Shown: one piece after another, positions 17,416 to 27,531 of the stretch
Layout of the letters: every line of letters starts with the position of its first letter
Position numbering within the stretch: position 1 is the first letter of the stretch
Assembly (NCBI RefSeq): GCF_016793825.1
Contig: NZ_JAEULM010000030.1
Span: 120,491 to 184,490 of the forward strand
From: Sphingopyxis sp.
GTDB lineage: Bacteria > Pseudomonadota > Alphaproteobacteria > Sphingomonadales > Sphingomonadaceae
Direction: 5' to 3'
DNA: 64,000 bases
Notes under the pieces: generated by a model
What the model was told of the DNA's origin: nothing
The model's database searches: none
What the model saw: only the letters and a program-made list of their open reading frames with translations
Translations under genes and position numbers: made by a program

Positions 17416-17477
17416 CGTCACGCCGTCGAAGGCCGGGATATGCCCTCTCTGCAAGAGGGAGCCGACCTTCGCCGGAT
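17416..17477. repeat. Degenerate REP-like element
   Basis: Contains CGTCGAAGGCCGGGAT and, inverted, CGACCTTCGCCGGATTGACG, flanking a hairpin CCCTCT-CTGCA-AGAGGG. It is a mutated version of the perfect repeat at 4161-4236 and lies between two genes in the same position type (after a stop codon). Confidence 0.6.
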
Positions 17478-17539
17478 TGACGATTGTTGGGACTCGCTTT
17501 CCTCCCCGGAAACCGTACATTTGCCGTGGGAGAGAAACG

Positions 17540-19063
17540 ATGGACGACATGCTGGTGTACGACTGGATCGCGGAAAATGCGCAGCGCTTTCCGGACAAGG
17601 TCGCGACGATCGATATCCACAGCGGGCGGCGGCACAGCTACGCCGAAATGCATGAGCGTGTGGCGCGGATCGCGGGCCATATGCAGTCGATCGGGGTAGG
17701 CAAAGGCGATCGCGTCGGCCTGCTGTCGATGAACAGCAGCGACATGCTCGACATCATGTTCGCCTGTTGGCGGATCGGTGCGGTGCTGACGATGCTCAAC
17801 TTCCGGCTGACGGCGCATGAGCTGGCTTTCATGGTCAACGACAGCGGGGCTAGCGCGGTGTTTCACGACACCGATCTCGCCGCGGTCATTCCGGCGTTGA
17901 AGGAAAAGACCGAGGTCGCGCACTGGATCGGCATGGACCCGGCCGGGAAGGGCGGCGAACTGGAGGCGGCGATCACCGGGGCAGCGCCGGTCTATCGGCA
18001 GGCATCCCTGCTGGGGTCGGACCTCAGCATGATCATGTACTCGTCGGGGACGACCGGGACGCCCAAGGGCGTGAAGTTCAACCACGCGCAATTCATGTTC
18101 ATCAATGCGGGGTCGGGCGGCATCTCGAATGCGTCGAACCGGATGGTGGGGCTCGTCGCGCTGCCGCTGTTCCATATCGGCGGCCTCGTCGCCTACACGA
18201 CGATCAGCTTTGGTTTTGGCGGCACGGTCGTCGTGGTGCGGGCGTTCGATCCCGGCGCGATGTTGCGCCTGTTCGGCGACCCCGATCTCGGCGTCACCCA
18301 CTTCCTCGGCGTACCGGCGATGTACAACGCCATGCAGGCGCATCCCGACTTCGCGACTACCGATTTCTCGCGAACCCAGACGATGAGCTGCGGGGCCGAG
18401 AGCGTCCCTGAAAGCCTGCTGCGGACCTGGTTCGCCCGCGGCGTGTCGATCCGCGAAGGCTATGGGATGACGGAAACCTGCGCGGCTGCGCTGATGCTCG
18501 AGGCGCGGGACATTCCCGGCAAGATCGGCGCTGCCGGCAAACCGGTGCGCCATTGCCAGGCCAGAATCGTACGCGGCGACGGTACCGACGCGGCGGTCGG
18601 CGAACTGGGTGAAATCTGGATGCGCGGGCTCAACATCACGCCCGGCTACTGGAACCGCCCCGATGCCGACGCGGCAAGTTTCGTCGACGGCTGGTTCCGA
18701 TCGGGCGATGTCGGTCGACAGGATGAGGACGGCTATTTCTATATCGAGGACCGGGTGAAGGACATGTACATCACCGGCGGCGAAAATGTGTATCCGGCCG
18801 AAGTCGAAAACGCGCTGTACGAGATGGCGGCGATTCACGAAGTGGCGGTGATCGGGCTGGCCGATCCCAAATGGGGCGAATGCGGCTGCGCGGTCGTCGT
18901 TCCGCGTCCCGGGGCAAGCGTGACGATCGAAGAGATCCGGGCGCATTGCGGCGACCGGCTGGCGCGTTTCAAGCATCCCGTTCGGCTGGAACTCGTCGAC
19001 GCGCTGCCGCGCAACGCGACGGGCAAAGTGCTGAAGTTCGAGCTGCGCGAGCGGTTCGGCTAG
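17540..19063 (+). CDS. Long-chain acyl-CoA synthetase-type ligase
   Basis: A 507-residue class I adenylate-forming enzyme. The P-loop motif is MYSSGTTGTPKGVKF, the A5 motif GYGMTETCAA, then GELGEIWMRG, RSGDVGRQDEDGYFYIEDRVKDMYITGGENVYPAEVE and the C-terminal catalytic Lys in RNATGKVLKFELR. It activates a carboxylic acid as acyl-CoA; acid chain length is unknown. ATG 17540 follows GGGAGAG. Its stop overlaps the convergent aldo/keto reductase stop (CTAG). Confidence 0.9.
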   Translation: MDDMLVYDWIAENAQRFPDKVATIDIHSGRRHSYAEMHERVARIAGHMQSIGVGKGDRVGLLSMNSSDMLDIMFACWRIGAVLTMLNFRLTAHELAFMVNDSGASAVFHDTDLAAVIPALKEKTEVAHWIGMDPAGKGGELEAAITGAAPVYRQASLLGSDLSMIMYSSGTTGTPKGVKFNHAQFMFINAGSGGISNASNRMVGLVALPLFHIGGLVAYTTISFGFGGTVVVVRAFDPGAMLRLFGDPDLGVTHFLGVPAMYNAMQAHPDFATTDFSRTQTMSCGAESVPESLLRTWFARGVSIREGYGMTETCAAALMLEARDIPGKIGAAGKPVRHCQARIVRGDGTDAAVGELGEIWMRGLNITPGYWNRPDADAASFVDGWFRSGDVGRQDEDGYFYIEDRVKDMYITGGENVYPAEVENALYEMAAIHEVAVIGLADPKWGECGCAVVVPRPGASVTIEEIRAHCGDRLARFKHPVRLELVDALPRNATGKVLKFELRERFG

Positions 19064-20076
19064 CCCATCGGGTAGAGGATGTCCTTGCCTACCTTGTTGA
19101 GCGCTTTCATCACATCGTCGCTCAGCACCAGTTCCTTGGCGGCGAGGATCGGATCGACCTGATCATAGGCGCTGACGCCGACAATCGTCGAGGCGACGAA
19201 GTCGTGCTGTTTCGACCAGGCGGTCGCCATCGTCACCGGATGCAGCCCCGCCTCCTCGGCGATCTGAAGATAGCGTTCGGTCGCGGCGAGGCTCTTGTCG
19301 TTGACGAAGCGGCGTCCCATCGCCGCCTGCCGCCCTTCCATGCCGAGATAGCGAGAGAAGCGTGCGCCGTCGGGCCGGGCGCCGTCCTGATATTTCCCCG
19401 ACAACACGCCGCCGGCGAGCGGCGAATAGGGAATGAGGCTGACGCCTTCATGTCGGCACACTTGCGCCAGCTCATCCTCGAACCGGCGGTTGTTGAGGCT
19501 GAAATTGTTCTGGATCGTATGGTAACGCGCCGCGCCGATCCGTTCGGATGCCGCGATCGATTTCATCAAACCCCAGCTCGTTTCGTTCGAACAGCCAAGG
19601 ATGCGCACCTTGCCTTCGCGGACGAGGTCGTCGAGCACATCCATGATCTCGTCATAAGGCGCATCATGATCGGGCCAGTGCGTCTGATAAAGATCGACAT
19701 AGTCGGTTTGCAGGCGCGTCAGGCTGGCGTCTATCGCGGTGCGGATATGGTGGCGATCGAGCGCGGTCGTGCCGCCACGGCAAGGCGACTTGAACCAGAC
19801 ATGGCTCGGTCCCGACACTTTGGTGGCAAGGATGATCGCGTCGCGGTTCTTCGTCTTCATCCAGCGCCCGACGATCTCTTCGGTGCGGCCGACCCACTTG
19901 ATGTCGGGCGGCACCGGATAGCCTTCCGCCGTATCATAGAAGTCGATGCCTTCGTCGAAGCAGCGGTCGAGAATACGAAGGGCCTCGGTTTCGTCGGTCT
20001 GGCTGCCGAAGGTCATCGTCCCCATGCAGATGTCGGAAACATGGATGGCGCTTTTCCCGAGCCGGCGGCTTTGCAT
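19060..20076 (-). CDS. Aldo/keto reductase
   Basis: A 338-residue TIM-barrel NADPH-dependent reductase. The catalytic tetrad is complete: Asp48 and Tyr53 (FYDTAEGYP), Lys86 (LATKVSGP) and His133 (QTHWPDHD). The nucleotide-binding end shows VGVSAYDQVDPIL. Its Tas-like layout suggests general carbonyl detoxification. Confidence 0.9.
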   Translation of the reverse strand: MQSRRLGKSAIHVSDICMGTMTFGSQTDETEALRILDRCFDEGIDFYDTAEGYPVPPDIKWVGRTEEIVGRWMKTKNRDAIILATKVSGPSHVWFKSPCRGGTTALDRHHIRTAIDASLTRLQTDYVDLYQTHWPDHDAPYDEIMDVLDDLVREGKVRILGCSNETSWGLMKSIAASERIGAARYHTIQNNFSLNNRRFEDELAQVCRHEGVSLIPYSPLAGGVLSGKYQDGARPDGARFSRYLGMEGRQAAMGRRFVNDKSLAATERYLQIAEEAGLHPVTMATAWSKQHDFVASTIVGVSAYDQVDPILAAKELVLSDDVMKALNKVGKDILYPMG

Positions 20077-20149
20077 GACGGTTCTTCTCCCGATCGGACG
20101 ACGATATGTGTGCCGCCTTTAGGTTGCATTCGGCAACCTTGCAATCGGA

Positions 20150-20740
20150 TCAGATGAGCAGGGCGAGCGATCCGACGAGCAGCACCGCCATCGTCCAGTT
20201 GAACAGGCGCAACCGCTGCGGGCTCGACAACCAGCCGCGCAGCGACAATCCCATCACGGCCCACAGGCTGGTCGACGGAAGGTTGATGACGCCAAAGATC
20301 GCGGCGACCAGCAAAACTGCGGCGAAATTGCGATCGGGGGCATAAAGTGCGATCGCGGTCAGCGCCATCGACCATGCCTTCGGGTTGACCCATTGGAATA
20401 GCACCGCCTGAAAAAAGCTCATGGGTTTGCCGCCCGGATTGCCGTCATCGCTCGGCGCGGCAGCATTGGCGATCTTCCACGCCAGCCACAGCATATAGAC
20501 AACGCTGACGACCTTGAGAGCGATGTTGAGGACAGGGAACAGAGTGAATAATTCCATCAGCCCGACGCCGACGAGGACGATCATCAAGGTGAAGCCGATC
20601 CCGACGCCGAGCGCGTGCGGAACCGTCCGGCGCAGGCCGAAGTTCGCGCCCGACGCCATCAGCATCATGTTGTTCGGTCCCGGCGTGATCGATGTGACGA
20701 CAGCAAAGGCGGAGAGCGCGGCAAGAGCGGTTTGTTCCAT
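20150..20740 (-). CDS. LysE/RhtB family amino-acid exporter
   Basis: A 196-residue inner-membrane exporter with about six hydrophobic segments. The family motif SITPGPNNMMLMASGANFGLRR is near the N-terminus, and FQWVNPKAWSMALTA is further on. ATG 20740 fits family N-termini. It is divergent from an Lrp/AsnC regulator 73 bp away, the classic regulator-exporter arrangement. Confidence 0.9.
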   Translation of the reverse strand: MEQTALAALSAFAVVTSITPGPNNMMLMASGANFGLRRTVPHALGVGIGFTLMIVLVGVGLMELFTLFPVLNIALKVVSVVYMLWLAWKIANAAAPSDDGNPGGKPMSFFQAVLFQWVNPKAWSMALTAIALYAPDRNFAAVLLVAAIFGVINLPSTSLWAVMGLSLRGWLSSPQRLRLFNWTMAVLLVGSLALLI

Positions 20741-20813
20741 GTGCGCAATATAATGCTTCCTGGGGTGTAACAGGTTGCAAAGTTGGCCTGTTATGGAATA
20801 GATTGCACAATAT

Positions 20814-21266
20814 ATGACCAAGATTGACGCCATTGGCCGCAAGATATTGCACGAATTGTCCCGCGATGGGCGAATCTCGAACCTCGAGCTTGCCGAGCGT
20901 GTCGGCCTGTCTCCGTCGGCGTGTCTGCGCCGTGTTCAGGAACTGGAGCGCAGCGGCGTGATCAAGGGCTATCGCGCGGTCATCGATCCGGCGAAGCGGG
21001 GGTTGACCTTCGTCGCCTATGTTACCGTTGGCCTGTCTTCGCACACGAAGCAATCGCAGGCCGATTTCGAAGCGGCAATGGCCGTCGCACCCGAAGTTCG
21101 AGAATGCCACAACATTACCGGGACGATCGAATATCTGTTGCGCGTCGAGACCGAGAACCTCGCGTCGTACAAGCACTTCCACACCGAAATACTCGGTGTG
21201 CTGCCCCAGGTTCACTCGATTACGACCTATGTGCTGATGGATTCGCCGAAAGATGAACGCGCCTGA
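20814..21266 (+). CDS. Lrp/AsnC family transcriptional regulator
   Basis: A 150-residue regulator. The N-terminal HTH is RISNLELAERVGLSPSACLRRVQELERSGVI; the C-terminal RAM domain is effector binding (YVTVGLSSHTKQSQADFE, ECHNITGTIEYLLRVE). It probably senses an amino acid and controls the divergent LysE-type exporter. The 73-bp gap is AT-rich with a TTGCAAAGTTGG stretch that may hold the operator. Confidence 0.9.
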   Translation: MTKIDAIGRKILHELSRDGRISNLELAERVGLSPSACLRRVQELERSGVIKGYRAVIDPAKRGLTFVAYVTVGLSSHTKQSQADFEAAMAVAPEVRECHNITGTIEYLLRVETENLASYKHFHTEILGVLPQVHSITTYVLMDSPKDERA

Positions 21267-21349
21267 TCGCGCCGCATTCGTGTGGGGTCTGGGCCATGAA
21301 CACGCCGCAATGACGGCCGCCGCTTGAACCGGCGACCGCAGGGACGCAT

Positions 21350-22345
21350 ATGGGTTTCATGGTGAAACTATCTTTCCTTGACCTCGTACCCGTCACCGAC
21401 ACCGGCACGATCGGACAATCGCTCGCCAATGCAGCCGATCTGGCGCGTCATGCCGAAGCTCTCGGCTATGAGCGTTATTGGGTGGCCGAGCATCATGGCA
21501 TGGCCGGAATCGCGAGCGCGGCGACCGCGGTCGTGCTGGCCCACATCGGGCAGGCGACATCCACCATTCGTATCGGCGCCGGGGGCATCATGCTGCCCAA
21601 CCATGCACCGATGGTGATCGCGGAGCAGTTTGGCACGCTCGAGGCGCTCTTCCCCGGCCGCATTGATCTGGGGCTCGGCCGCGCGCCGGGATCGGATGGC
21701 GTCGTGGCGCGCGCGCTGCGCCGAAATCTGGCGAGCGACGAGCGGCAGTTCCCGCAGGACGTCGTCGAACTGCGTGCGTTCCTGGCCGGCGACGATCGGC
21801 TTGGTATTCGGGCGGTGCCGGGTGAGGGGACGAACGTGCCGCTCTGGATCCTGGGATCGAGCCTGTTCGGCGCGCAGCTCGCCGCGATGCTCGGACTTCC
21901 TTATGCGTTCGCCAGTCACTTCGCGCCCGACGCGCTGGACGAAGCGCTCGACGTCTATCGCCGGCAGTTCAAGCCGTCGGAACAGTTGGCCGAACCCTAT
22001 GCCGCTGCGGCCTTCAACGTCTTTGCGGCCGATACGCGCGAGGAGGCCGAGTTGCTGGCGTCTTCGCAGCAGCAGGCGTTCGTGGCGCTGCGCACCGGCA
22101 ATCCCGGCAAGATGAAGCCGCCGCTGGCGGGCTATAAAGACAGCCTGCCGCCGAACGCGCGCGCGATCCTCGATCATGTGCTGCAATGTTCGGCCGTCGG
22201 CACGGTCGATGATATTGCGGTCGGACTGAAGGGGTTTCAGGCGCGTACGGGCGTCGACGAGATCATCGTCGCTTCGTCGATGTACGATGCCGCCGCCCGC
22301 AAGCATTCGGTCGCACTCGCAATGCAGGCGGCAAAATCGCTCTGA
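21350..22345 (+). CDS. LLM class flavin-dependent oxidoreductase
   Basis: A 331-residue luciferase-like TIM barrel. The characteristic segments are [62 protein letters not shown] and [28 protein letters not shown]. It is a group of FMN-dependent monooxygenases of unknown substrate. ATG 21350 has AGGGAC upstream; ATG 21359 is an alternative. Confidence 0.9.
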   Translation: MGFMVKLSFLDLVPVTDTGTIGQSLANAADLARHAEALGYERYWVAEHHGMAGIASAATAVVLAHIGQATSTIRIGAGGIMLPNHAPMVIAEQFGTLEALFPGRIDLGLGRAPGSDGVVARALRRNLASDERQFPQDVVELRAFLAGDDRLGIRAVPGEGTNVPLWILGSSLFGAQLAAMLGLPYAFASHFAPDALDEALDVYRRQFKPSEQLAEPYAAAAFNVFAADTREEAELLASSQQQAFVALRTGNPGKMKPPLAGYKDSLPPNARAILDHVLQCSAVGTVDDIAVGLKGFQARTGVDEIIVASSMYDAAARKHSVALAMQAAKSL

Positions 22346-22390
22346 TCCGCCGTGTTGACGCGGCTCCGGGGGCGGCAGTATAGGGACCGC

Positions 22391-22430
22391 GCGACCAAGG
22401 GCGGCCCGCGCTGGGTCGCCTTTTTACTTT
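22391..22430 (+). terminator. Terminator or leader hairpin before argD
   Basis: Stem GCGACC (22391-22396) with GGTCGC (22414-22419), directly followed by CTTTTTACTTTTT. It ends the flavin oxidoreductase transcript, or acts as an attenuator in the argD leader, since argD starts 26 nt later. Confidence 0.6.
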
Positions 22431-22455
22431 TTGTCCTTTTGGAAAGGTGCCCGAT

Positions 22456-23643
22456 ATGTCGATCACGCCACTGATGCCCGTTTACCCCCGGTGCGGTGTG
22501 CGTCCGGTGCGCGGCGAGGGTGCCTATCTGATCGGCGAGCGAGGCGAGCGATATCTGGACTTCGCGAGCGGCATCGCGGTCAACCTGCTGGGTCACGGAC
22601 ACCCGCATCTGACCAAGGCCATTCAGGATCAGGCCGCGACGTTGATGCATGTGTCGAACCTGTATGGCAGTCCGCAGGGCGAAGCGCTGGCGCAGCGGCT
22701 CGTCGACAACAGCTTTGCCGACACGGTTTTCTTCACCAATTCGGGTGCCGAGGCGGTGGAGTGCGCGATCAAGACCGCGCGCGCCTATCATTCGAGTGGC
22801 GGGAACCCCCAGAAGCATAATCTGATCACGTTCAATAATGCGTTCCACGGCCGCACCCTGGGGACGATTTCGGCAACCAATCAGGAGAAGCTGCGCAAGG
22901 GTTTCGATCCGTTGCTTCCCGGTTTCGACTATGCGCCGTTCGACGATCTGAACGCCGCGCTGGATCTGGTCGACGACAATACCGCCGGCTTCCTTGTCGA
23001 ACCGGTGCAGGGCGAGGGCGGTATCCGTCCCGCATCGCAGCCTTTCCTGCAGGGTCTTCGCGACATCTGCAACGAGCGCGATCTTGTTCTGGTCTTTGAC
23101 GAGGTCCAGTGCGGCGTCGCGCGGACCGGCTCGCTCTATGCCTATGAACAATATGGGGTGGAGCCCGACATTCTGGCCAGCGCCAAGGGCATCGGTGGCG
23201 GATTCCCCATGGGTGCCTGCCTTGCGACGGAAAAGGCCGCGCGCGGCATGGTGATCGGCACGCACGGGTCGACCTATGGCGGCAATCCGCTGGCGATGGC
23301 GGCCGGTCAGGCCGTGCTGGATGTGGTGCTTGAAGATGGCTTCATGGATCAGGTCAAGGCGACGGGCGAGCGGCTTCGCGGCGCGCTGGAGCAGCTTATC
23401 CCGAACCATGATCATTTGTTTGAGGGCACCCGCGGGATGGGCCTGATGCTCGGTATCAAGCTGAAGTCCGACAGCCGCGCTTTCGTGGCGCATCTGCGCG
23501 ACAATCATGGTCTTCTGACGGTGGCGGCGGGCGACAATGTCGTACGCATTCTGCCGCCGCTCAATATCGAGCAGACCCATATCGACGAGTGCATCGAGAG
23601 ATTGTCGGCCGGAGCGGCGAGCTATACGCCGCCCGAAACCTGA
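22456..23643 (+). CDS. argD: Acetylornithine/succinyldiaminopimelate aminotransferase
   Basis: A 395-residue PLP-dependent class III aminotransferase of arginine (and lysine) synthesis. Visible are [48 protein letters not shown] and the PLP-Lys region [20 protein letters not shown] 22456 has GGAAAGG upstream at good spacing; the GTG at 22447 is part of that site. The stop overlaps argF by 1 nt (TGATG). Confidence 0.95.
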   Translation: MSITPLMPVYPRCGVRPVRGEGAYLIGERGERYLDFASGIAVNLLGHGHPHLTKAIQDQAATLMHVSNLYGSPQGEALAQRLVDNSFADTVFFTNSGAEAVECAIKTARAYHSSGGNPQKHNLITFNNAFHGRTLGTISATNQEKLRKGFDPLLPGFDYAPFDDLNAALDLVDDNTAGFLVEPVQGEGGIRPASQPFLQGLRDICNERDLVLVFDEVQCGVARTGSLYAYEQYGVEPDILASAKGIGGGFPMGACLATEKAARGMVIGTHGSTYGGNPLAMAAGQAVLDVVLEDGFMDQVKATGERLRGALEQLIPNHDHLFEGTRGMGLMLGIKLKSDSRAFVAHLRDNHGLLTVAAGDNVVRILPPLNIEQTHIDECIERLSAGAASYTPPET

Positions 23644-24566
23644 TGCGGCATTTCCTGAACCTGTCCGACGCGGGCGGGGATGCGGTCGCGGCGATGCTTG
23701 CCGACGCGATCGATCGAAAGGCTGCGCGGGTCGGCTGGCCGAAAGCCAGGCCCGACGCCGACAAGCCGCTGGCCGATCATGTGCTGGCCATGGTGTTCGA
23801 GAAGAACTCGACACGCACCCGCGCGTCGTTCGACATCGCGATCCGCCAGCTTGGCGGCGTGCCGATGATTCTCGACGCCGGAACGACGCAGCTCGGCCGC
23901 GGGGAGACGATTGCGGACACGGCGCGTGTCCTGTCGCGATACGCGGACGCGATCATGATCCGGACCGATCATCACGAAAAGGCCGAAGAGCTCGCGGAAT
24001 ATGCCGGCGTACCGGTGATCAACGGGCTGACCGACCTGTCGCATCCGTGCCAGATCGTCGCCGATCTGCTGACGATCGTGGAGAGCGGAAAGGCGTTGCC
24101 GGGGCTGGAACTTGCATGGCTGGGCGACGGCAACAACGTGCTTGCGTCGTTGATCGAGGCGGCTGGCCTCTTCGGTTTCAATATCCGCGCGGGCGTTCCG
24201 CAAGGCTATGAACCCGATGCCCGCTTTGTCGAGGCTGCCCGAGCGAAGGGTGCGCGCATCGACATCCTTCGCGATGCGCGCGAAGCGGTTGCCGGTGCAG
24301 ACCTGGTCGTCACCGACACATGGGTGTCGATGGGACAGGACCATGCGCACAACAAGCTCGCCGCCATGGCACCCTATCAGGTTGATGAGCGGTTGATGGG
24401 CGGCGCGAAGAGCGATGCGCTGTTCCTGCACTGCCTGCCCGCGCACCGCGGGGAGGAAGTTGTCGATGCCGTCATCGACGGCGCGCGGTCGCGCGTCTGG
24501 GACGAAGCCGAAAACCGCATTCATGCCCAGAAATCGGTGCTGCTGTGGGCGCTTGGCAAATTATGA
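23643..24566 (+). CDS. argF: Ornithine carbamoyltransferase
   Basis: A 307-residue enzyme making citrulline from ornithine and carbamoyl phosphate. The carbamoyl-phosphate loop is [12 protein letters not shown], and [12 protein letters not shown] and the ornithine-binding [13 protein letters not shown] are intact. ATG 23643 overlaps the argD stop; the in-frame upstream ATG at 23589 lies within argD. The stop overlaps hslO (ATGA). Confidence 0.95.
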   Translation: MRHFLNLSDAGGDAVAAMLADAIDRKAARVGWPKARPDADKPLADHVLAMVFEKNSTRTRASFDIAIRQLGGVPMILDAGTTQLGRGETIADTARVLSRYADAIMIRTDHHEKAEELAEYAGVPVINGLTDLSHPCQIVADLLTIVESGKALPGLELAWLGDGNNVLASLIEAAGLFGFNIRAGVPQGYEPDARFVEAARAKGARIDILRDAREAVAGADLVVTDTWVSMGQDHAHNKLAAMAPYQVDERLMGGAKSDALFLHCLPAHRGEEVVDAVIDGARSRVWDEAENRIHAQKSVLLWALGKL

Positions 24567-25477
24567 GCGACCCGAAGGAAACCTGGTTCGACCAGAACCT
24601 GTTGTTCACGATCGCCGAACGTCACGTCCGGGGGCGCATGGTTCGTCTGGGGCCGGCGTTGAACAGGATCATCGCCGCGCATAATTATCCACCCGTTGCC
24701 GAAAAGCTGTTGGCGGAAGCTCTGGTTCTGACCGTCCTGCTCGGTTCGACGCTGAAGGACGAACAGGGGCAGTTGACGCTGCAGGCCCAGACCGGCGGCG
24801 GACCGGTGGAACTGCTCGTCTGCGATTATCGCGGCGGCGAATTGCGCGGCTACCTGAAGTTCGATGCCGAGCGGCTGGTTGAGGTGGGCCCCGATCCCAC
24901 GCTGTTTGCACTGTTCGGCGAGGGCTTTCTTGCGATCACCTTCGATCAGACCGCAACCAGCGAGCGGTATCAGGGAATCGTCCCGCTGGAAGGCACGTCG
25001 ATCGGCGACGCAGCCGAACATTATTTCGAACAGTCCGAACAGATACCGAGCCTCATCCGCCTGTCGGCGCGGCATGATGCCGAGGCCGGCTGCGTTGCGG
25101 GTGGAATGCTGCTTCAGCACCTGCCCGAGGGTGAGGTCGGGCGCGACCGCCTGCATGTTCGCCACGATCATCCGGAATGGGAACATGCGCGGACGATCGC
25201 GACGACCCTGCGGGACGATGAGCTCACCGATCCGGCGACGTCGCTGGAGACGCTGGCCTGGCGCCTGTTCCATGAGGATGAAGTCCGCGCCGAGCCGGGT
25301 GTGATGCTGTCGCGAGGCTGTCGGTGCAGCGTCGATTATTTTGCCGGGGTCCTGTCGAAGTTTCCGGAAAGCGAGCGGCGGGAGATGGCCGACGATGCGG
25401 GCCTCGTGCAGGTCGATTGCGCCTTTTGTTCGCGGATTTTTCCGATCCCGCTTGCCGAAATCGCGGCGCACGGCTGA
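24563..25477 (+). CDS. hslO: Redox-regulated chaperone Hsp33
   Basis: A 304-residue holdase activated by oxidation. The C-terminal zinc centre is complete: CRC, 29 residues, then CAFC ([23 protein letters not shown]). ATG 24563 overlaps the argF stop by 4 nt. The argD-argF-hslO order is common in alphaproteobacteria. Confidence 0.93.
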   Translation: MSDPKETWFDQNLLFTIAERHVRGRMVRLGPALNRIIAAHNYPPVAEKLLAEALVLTVLLGSTLKDEQGQLTLQAQTGGGPVELLVCDYRGGELRGYLKFDAERLVEVGPDPTLFALFGEGFLAITFDQTATSERYQGIVPLEGTSIGDAAEHYFEQSEQIPSLIRLSARHDAEAGCVAGGMLLQHLPEGEVGRDRLHVRHDHPEWEHARTIATTLRDDELTDPATSLETLAWRLFHEDEVRAEPGVMLSRGCRCSVDYFAGVLSKFPESERREMADDAGLVQVDCAFCSRIFPIPLAEIAAHG

Positions 25478-25625
25478 GCGCAGGGGCGCCGATTACCGGC
25501 CGTTTTCGCCGACGAAGCGAGCCTCATGCGCGCCGAACAGTTGAAATCGCCCCGCCGGGTTGCTAGCTAACAAGGAATGGGGTCGCTTTTTTGCCCGGGC
25601 GCGGGGCAGCCAGATGGAAGGTGAA

Positions 25626-26033
25626 ATGGCGATCTTTTCTCCCCTTATGCGATGCTCTTTGCTCGCGCTCGGTCTGGCCGGCGCGGGGGCCGTGCCGGCG
25701 CAAACGCCGTCGCTTGCGATGCTCGATCGTCTTGAAAAGGGAAGCTGGCAGCTTCGCGAACGTGGCAAGGATGCCGTGCTGCAGACCGTCTGCCTCGGCG
25801 ATGCGCGCCGCATGATCCAGATCCAGCATCCGCGTGCCAATTGCTCGCGCTATATCATCGAGGACACGCCGGGTTCGGTGACGGTCCACTATACCTGTCC
25901 CGGCGCCGGCCATGGCCGTACGACGATCCGCAGCGAGACAAATCGCCTGGTTCAGATCGATACGCAGGGCATCGCCGAGGGGCGTCCCTTTTCGCAGGCG
26001 ATCGAAGCCCGGCGCGCGGGCGCCTGCTCCTAA
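25626..26033 (+). CDS. Secreted protein, DUF3617-like
   Basis: A 135-residue exported protein: signal peptide MAIFSPLMRCSLLALGLAGAGAVPAQ, then a four-cysteine pattern (VCLGD, NCSRY, YTCPG, GACS) in a short beta-rich domain with the DUF3617-like order (GSWQLRERG, GHGRTTIRSE, RLVQIDTQGI). The function is unknown. The start at 25626 has AAGG close upstream; ATG 25614 would add four residues. Confidence 0.65.
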   Translation: MAIFSPLMRCSLLALGLAGAGAVPAQTPSLAMLDRLEKGSWQLRERGKDAVLQTVCLGDARRMIQIQHPRANCSRYIIEDTPGSVTVHYTCPGAGHGRTTIRSETNRLVQIDTQGIAEGRPFSQAIEARRAGACS

Positions 26034-26114
26034 TTCTTTGTTTACCACGCTCTGTTAGACGGGGATCACGACGCACCGATGTGTGTCCCTCCCTAACGGC
26101 TTTCATGCCGAACT

Positions 26115-26150
26115 GGGCCGTGCAGCAACCGCCGCACGGCCCGTTTCTTT
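26115..26150 (+). terminator. Intrinsic terminator upstream of queC
   Basis: Perfect 9-bp GC stem GGGCCGTGC (26115-26123) with GCACGGCCC (26134-26142), then GTTTCTTT. It ends the DUF3617-like transcript. I compared the spacer with the preQ1 riboswitch pattern and saw no match. Confidence 0.75.
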
Positions 26151-26201
26151 GGAGGCGGGGCGGCCCTTGCGCGTCCGCTGGCACAGGACTATCTGGCGCC
26201 G

Positions 26202-26885
26202 ATGCAGCAAGTTTCCGGAAAAACGGTGATCGTCCTCCTGTCGGGCGGGCTCGACTCGATGGTCTGTGCAGGCCTCGCGCGGGAAGCGGGTGCGCGGATT
26301 GTCGCGCTGACCATCGACTATAACCAGCGCCACCGCGTCGAACTGGAATCGGCGGCGCGCATCGCCGATTATGCCGGAGCCGCGGAGCATATCGTCCTGC
26401 CGCTCGATCTTCGCCGGTTCGGCGGGTCTGCGCTGACGGCCGACATCGACGTTCCCAAGGATGGCGTGGGGAACGATGTCCCGGTCACCTATGTACCCGC
26501 GCGAAACCTGATCTTCCTGTCGCTGACGCTCGGGCTGGCCGAAGCGCGGCAGGCGCAGGATATCGTGATCGGGGTCAACGCCCTCGACTATTCGGGGTAT
26601 CCCGACTGCCGTCCCGAGTTCATCGCGGGTTTCGAGAAGCTCGCGCGCCTCGCGACGCGCGACGGCGACAAGGGGGTCGATTTCCGCATCCATGCGCCGT
26701 TGCAGCACATGACGAAGGCCGATATCGCGGCAGAGGCATCGCGGCTGGGCATGGACGCGGGGATGAGCTGGTCGTGCTATGACCCGACCCCGGACGGACT
26801 GCATTGCGGCTATTGCGATAGCTGCCGTCTGCGCAGCAAGGGCTTTGCGGATGCCGGGCTCGCCGATCCGACGCGCTACGCCTGA
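26202..26885 (+). CDS. queC: 7-cyano-7-deazaguanine synthase
   Basis: A 227-residue ATP-dependent enzyme converting 7-carboxy-7-deazaguanine to preQ0 for queuosine. The PP-loop is LLSGGLDSMVCAGLA. The zinc site is a Cys in MSWSCYDP plus HCGYCDSCRLR. It is followed 3 nt later by queE, the preceding step. Confidence 0.95.
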   Translation: MQQVSGKTVIVLLSGGLDSMVCAGLAREAGARIVALTIDYNQRHRVELESAARIADYAGAAEHIVLPLDLRRFGGSALTADIDVPKDGVGNDVPVTYVPARNLIFLSLTLGLAEARQAQDIVIGVNALDYSGYPDCRPEFIAGFEKLARLATRDGDKGVDFRIHAPLQHMTKADIAAEASRLGMDAGMSWSCYDPTPDGLHCGYCDSCRLRSKGFADAGLADPTRYA

Positions 26886-26888
26886 TCC

Positions 26889-27521
26889 ATGGCCTACGCT
26901 GTCAAAGAGATTTTCCTGACGTTGCAAGGGGAGGGTGCGCAAGCCGGCCGCCGTGCCGTCTTCTGCCGCTTTGCGGGGTGCAATCTCTGGACAGGACGCG
27001 AGCAGGACCGTGCGAAGGCGATCTGCAAATTCTGCGACACCGATTTTGTCGGCACCAACGGCACGCTTGGCGGAAAATATGCCGACGCGGCGGCGCTGGC
27101 AAAGACGATTGCGGGGAATTGGGGCGAGGGGTCAGACGATCGTTATGTCGTCCTCACCGGGGGCGAGCCGATGCTGCAGGTCGATGACGCATTGATCGAT
27201 GCGCTGCATGCCGAGCGCTTCACGATCGCGATTGAAACCAATGGTACGCACGCTGTCCCGCGCGCCATCGACTGGATCTGTGTGAGCCCGAAGGCGGGCA
27301 GCGAGCTGGTGCAGACGAGCGGCGACGAATTGAAGCTCGTCTGGCCGCAACCGGGTAGCAATGTGCAGGAGCTTGTCGCGCTGGATTTTACGCACCGGCT
27401 GATCCAGCCGCTGGACGATCCGCATGCCGCCGCCAACGTGCAGGCGTGCATCGATCTGGTGATGGCGGATCCGCGCTGGCGCCTGTCGCTTCAGACGCAC
27501 AAGAGCCTTGGGCTGCGTTAG
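26889..27521 (+). CDS. queE: 7-carboxy-7-deazaguanine synthase (radical SAM)
   Basis: A 210-residue radical SAM enzyme making CDG from 6-carboxytetrahydropterin. The Fe-S cysteines follow the proteobacterial CX14CX2C spacing (AGCNLWTG ... AICKFCDTDF) instead of CX3CX2C. Also visible are FLTLQGEGAQAGRRAVFCRF and VVLTGGEPMLQ. It is in an operon with queC. Confidence 0.95.
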   Translation: MAYAVKEIFLTLQGEGAQAGRRAVFCRFAGCNLWTGREQDRAKAICKFCDTDFVGTNGTLGGKYADAAALAKTIAGNWGEGSDDRYVVLTGGEPMLQVDDALIDALHAERFTIAIETNGTHAVPRAIDWICVSPKAGSELVQTSGDELKLVWPQPGSNVQELVALDFTHRLIQPLDDPHAAANVQACIDLVMADPRWRLSLQTHKSLGLR

Positions 27522-27531
27522 GGGCGGCGCG

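Noticed and set aside
26034-26201. preQ1 riboswitch before queC
   Set aside because: Only a 9-bp terminator hairpin is present; the preQ1 aptamer loop and A-rich tail are absent.
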